From contig JAGUVP010000251.1 of assembly GCA_020062805.1 (NCBI GenBank), forward strand, positions 1 through 6,565: a DNA stretch of 6,565 nucleotides. The letters are read 5' to 3'. Positions within the stretch are counted from its first letter, which is position 1; every line of letters starts with the position of its first letter. The position numbers and the translations under genes were made by a program. Below the pieces are notes generated by a model that saw nothing but the letters and a program-made list of their open reading frames with translations, did not search any database and was not told the origin of the DNA. The DNA is from Candidatus Bipolaricaulis sp. Its GTDB lineage: Bacteria > Bipolaricaulota > Bipolaricaulia > Bipolaricaulales > Bipolaricaulaceae. Shown here piece by piece: positions 5,934 through 6,565 of the stretch.

Positions 5934-6565
5934 ATGGGTCCTGCGACACCAGACCGACGCGTGGTCGCGATCCTGACCGAGCTCGCTTCCCTGGGGAGCG
6001 AGGAGAGCCGGGCGGGGATGGCCCGGTACGGGATCAACGTCGAGCGCGCGTTCGGCGTGTCGGTCTACGAGCTGCGGAGATTGGCGAAGCGTTTCGGAAC
6101 CGATCACGATCTATCCCTCTCCTTGTGGGCCACGGAGTGCCACGAGGCACGGCTCTTGGCATGCTTCGTCGACGATCCCGCCCAAGTCACGCCTGAGCAG
6201 ATGGAAGCGTGGGCGCGCGATTTCGACTCGTGGGACGTCTGCGATCAGGCGACGACGAGCCTGTTCGACCTCACTTCCCACGCCTGGGCTAAGGCCGCAG
6301 AGTGGGTAGGCCGGGAGGAGGAGTGGGTCAAGCGGGCCGGGTTTGCCCTCATCGCCGGCCTCGCCGTCCACGACATCACGGCACCGGACTCGGCGTTCCT
6401 CGATCTCCTACCCCTCGTCGAGCGCGGGGCGTTCGATTCGCGCAGCTTCGTGAAAAAGGCCGTCAACTGGGCCTTGCGGAACACCGGCAAGCGAAACCGG
6501 GTTCTGAACGAAGCCGCGGTCGCCTGCGCCGAGCGGATCCGGGCCGCCGCGAACGAGCGCGCGGG
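5934..6565 (+). CDS. DNA alkylation repair protein, AlkD-like HEAT-repeat glycosylase, 3' end outside window
   Basis: The frame from ATG 5934 stays open to the window end, giving 210 residues with no stop. AlkD-type enzymes remove bulky or cationic N3/N7-alkylated purines from DNA using an all-helical HEAT-like fold that wraps the duplex. Family landmarks seen in order are GMARYGI (28-34), AFGVSVYELRRLAK (39-52), LWATECHEARLLA (64-76), DFDSWDVCDQ (96-105), EEEWVKRAGFALIAGLA (128-144) and SFVKKAVNWALRNTGKRN (171-188). By motif alignment W100, D104, R134 and W179 match the DNA/base-contacting W109, D113, R148 and W187 of Bacillus cereus AlkD. Family members are typically about 220-240 aa, so most of the protein is in view. 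No signal peptide or membrane segment is evident. Codon use is looser (CTA, TTG, CGA, GTT and GCA appear) than in the lyase genes. It follows a terminator and has its own -10 box, so it is probably not part of the citrate-cleavage operon. Confidence 0.9.
   Translation, partial: MGPATPDRRVVAILTELASLGSEESRAGMARYGINVERAFGVSVYELRRLAKRFGTDHDLSLSLWATECHEARLLACFVDDPAQVTPEQMEAWARDFDSWDVCDQATTSLFDLTSHAWAKAAEWVGREEEWVKRAGFALIAGLAVHDITAPDSAFLDLLPLVERGAFDSRSFVKKAVNWALRNTGKRNRVLNEAAVACAERIRAAANERA

Noticed and set aside
3904..5949. 681-residue open frame on the minus strand over the lyase large subunit
   Set aside because: Long antisense frames are expected in GC-rich coding DNA. Its composition (Asp/Glu/Arg/Val/Leu-rich) mirrors the sense codons and shows no family motif.
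5708..6490. Several small minus-strand open frames over the terminator and the alkD-like gene
   Set aside because: They lie antisense to a plus-strand gene with clear AlkD motifs and lack ribosome sites or recognisable sequence.
1..6565. Mobile element, CRISPR, tRNA/rRNA or riboswitch
   Set aside because: No direct repeat array, transposase or integrase motif, terminal inverted repeats or recognisable RNA fold was found; almost all bases are in housekeeping-type genes.

Overview
The window is GC-rich bacterial DNA. It holds one compact, plus-strand metabolic gene cluster followed by a separate DNA-repair gene. Coding is dense, with 21 bp or less between cluster genes, SD-type ribosome sites and some GTG starts, which is typical of a bacterium. 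The sequence does not fix the phylum. An Aquifex-type short aconitase next to a two-subunit ATP citrate lyase points to an organism running, or descended from one running, the citrate-cleavage (reductive TCA) pathway. A GC-rich deep-branching or candidate phylum such as Bipolaricaulota/Acetothermia or Nitrospirota is possible, but this is a low-confidence guess from sequence style.

Layout: (1) bases 1-582, the C-terminal swivel domain of aconitase, cut by the window edge; (2) 604-1353, an IclR-family transcription regulator; (3) 1375-2673, NADP-dependent isocitrate dehydrogenase; (4) 2684-3967 and 3964-5814, the small and large subunits of ATP citrate lyase, overlapping by 4 bp (ATGA); (5) a strong intrinsic terminator at 5839-5875 closing the cluster; (6) from 5934 to the window end, an AlkD-type DNA alkylation repair protein, cut by the right edge, with a -10-like TATACT so close to its ATG that the mRNA is probably leaderless or nearly so.

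How the genes work together: isocitrate dehydrogenase links 2-oxoglutarate + CO2 + NADPH to isocitrate, aconitase links isocitrate to citrate, and ATP citrate lyase splits citrate with ATP and CoA into acetyl-CoA and oxaloacetate. The cluster therefore encodes a contiguous three-step 2-oxoglutarate/acetyl-CoA module with its own putative regulator. Direction in vivo cannot be read from sequence. Read one way it is the CO2-fixing half of the reductive TCA cycle; read the other way it makes 2-oxoglutarate (glutamate) without a classical citrate synthase, or supplies acetyl-CoA. No citrate synthase, 2-oxoglutarate:ferredoxin oxidoreductase or fumarate reductase gene lies in the window.

No RNA gene, CRISPR array, mobile element or long repeat was seen. 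No stretch over 300 bases lacks a gene. The most unusual points are the regulator embedded between aconitase and isocitrate dehydrogenase, the close resemblance of the lyase small subunit to plant/eukaryotic ATP citrate lyase, a roughly 16-residue insertion in the isocitrate dehydrogenase, and the probable leaderless start of the alkD-like gene. None of these amounts to a clearly undescribed system.
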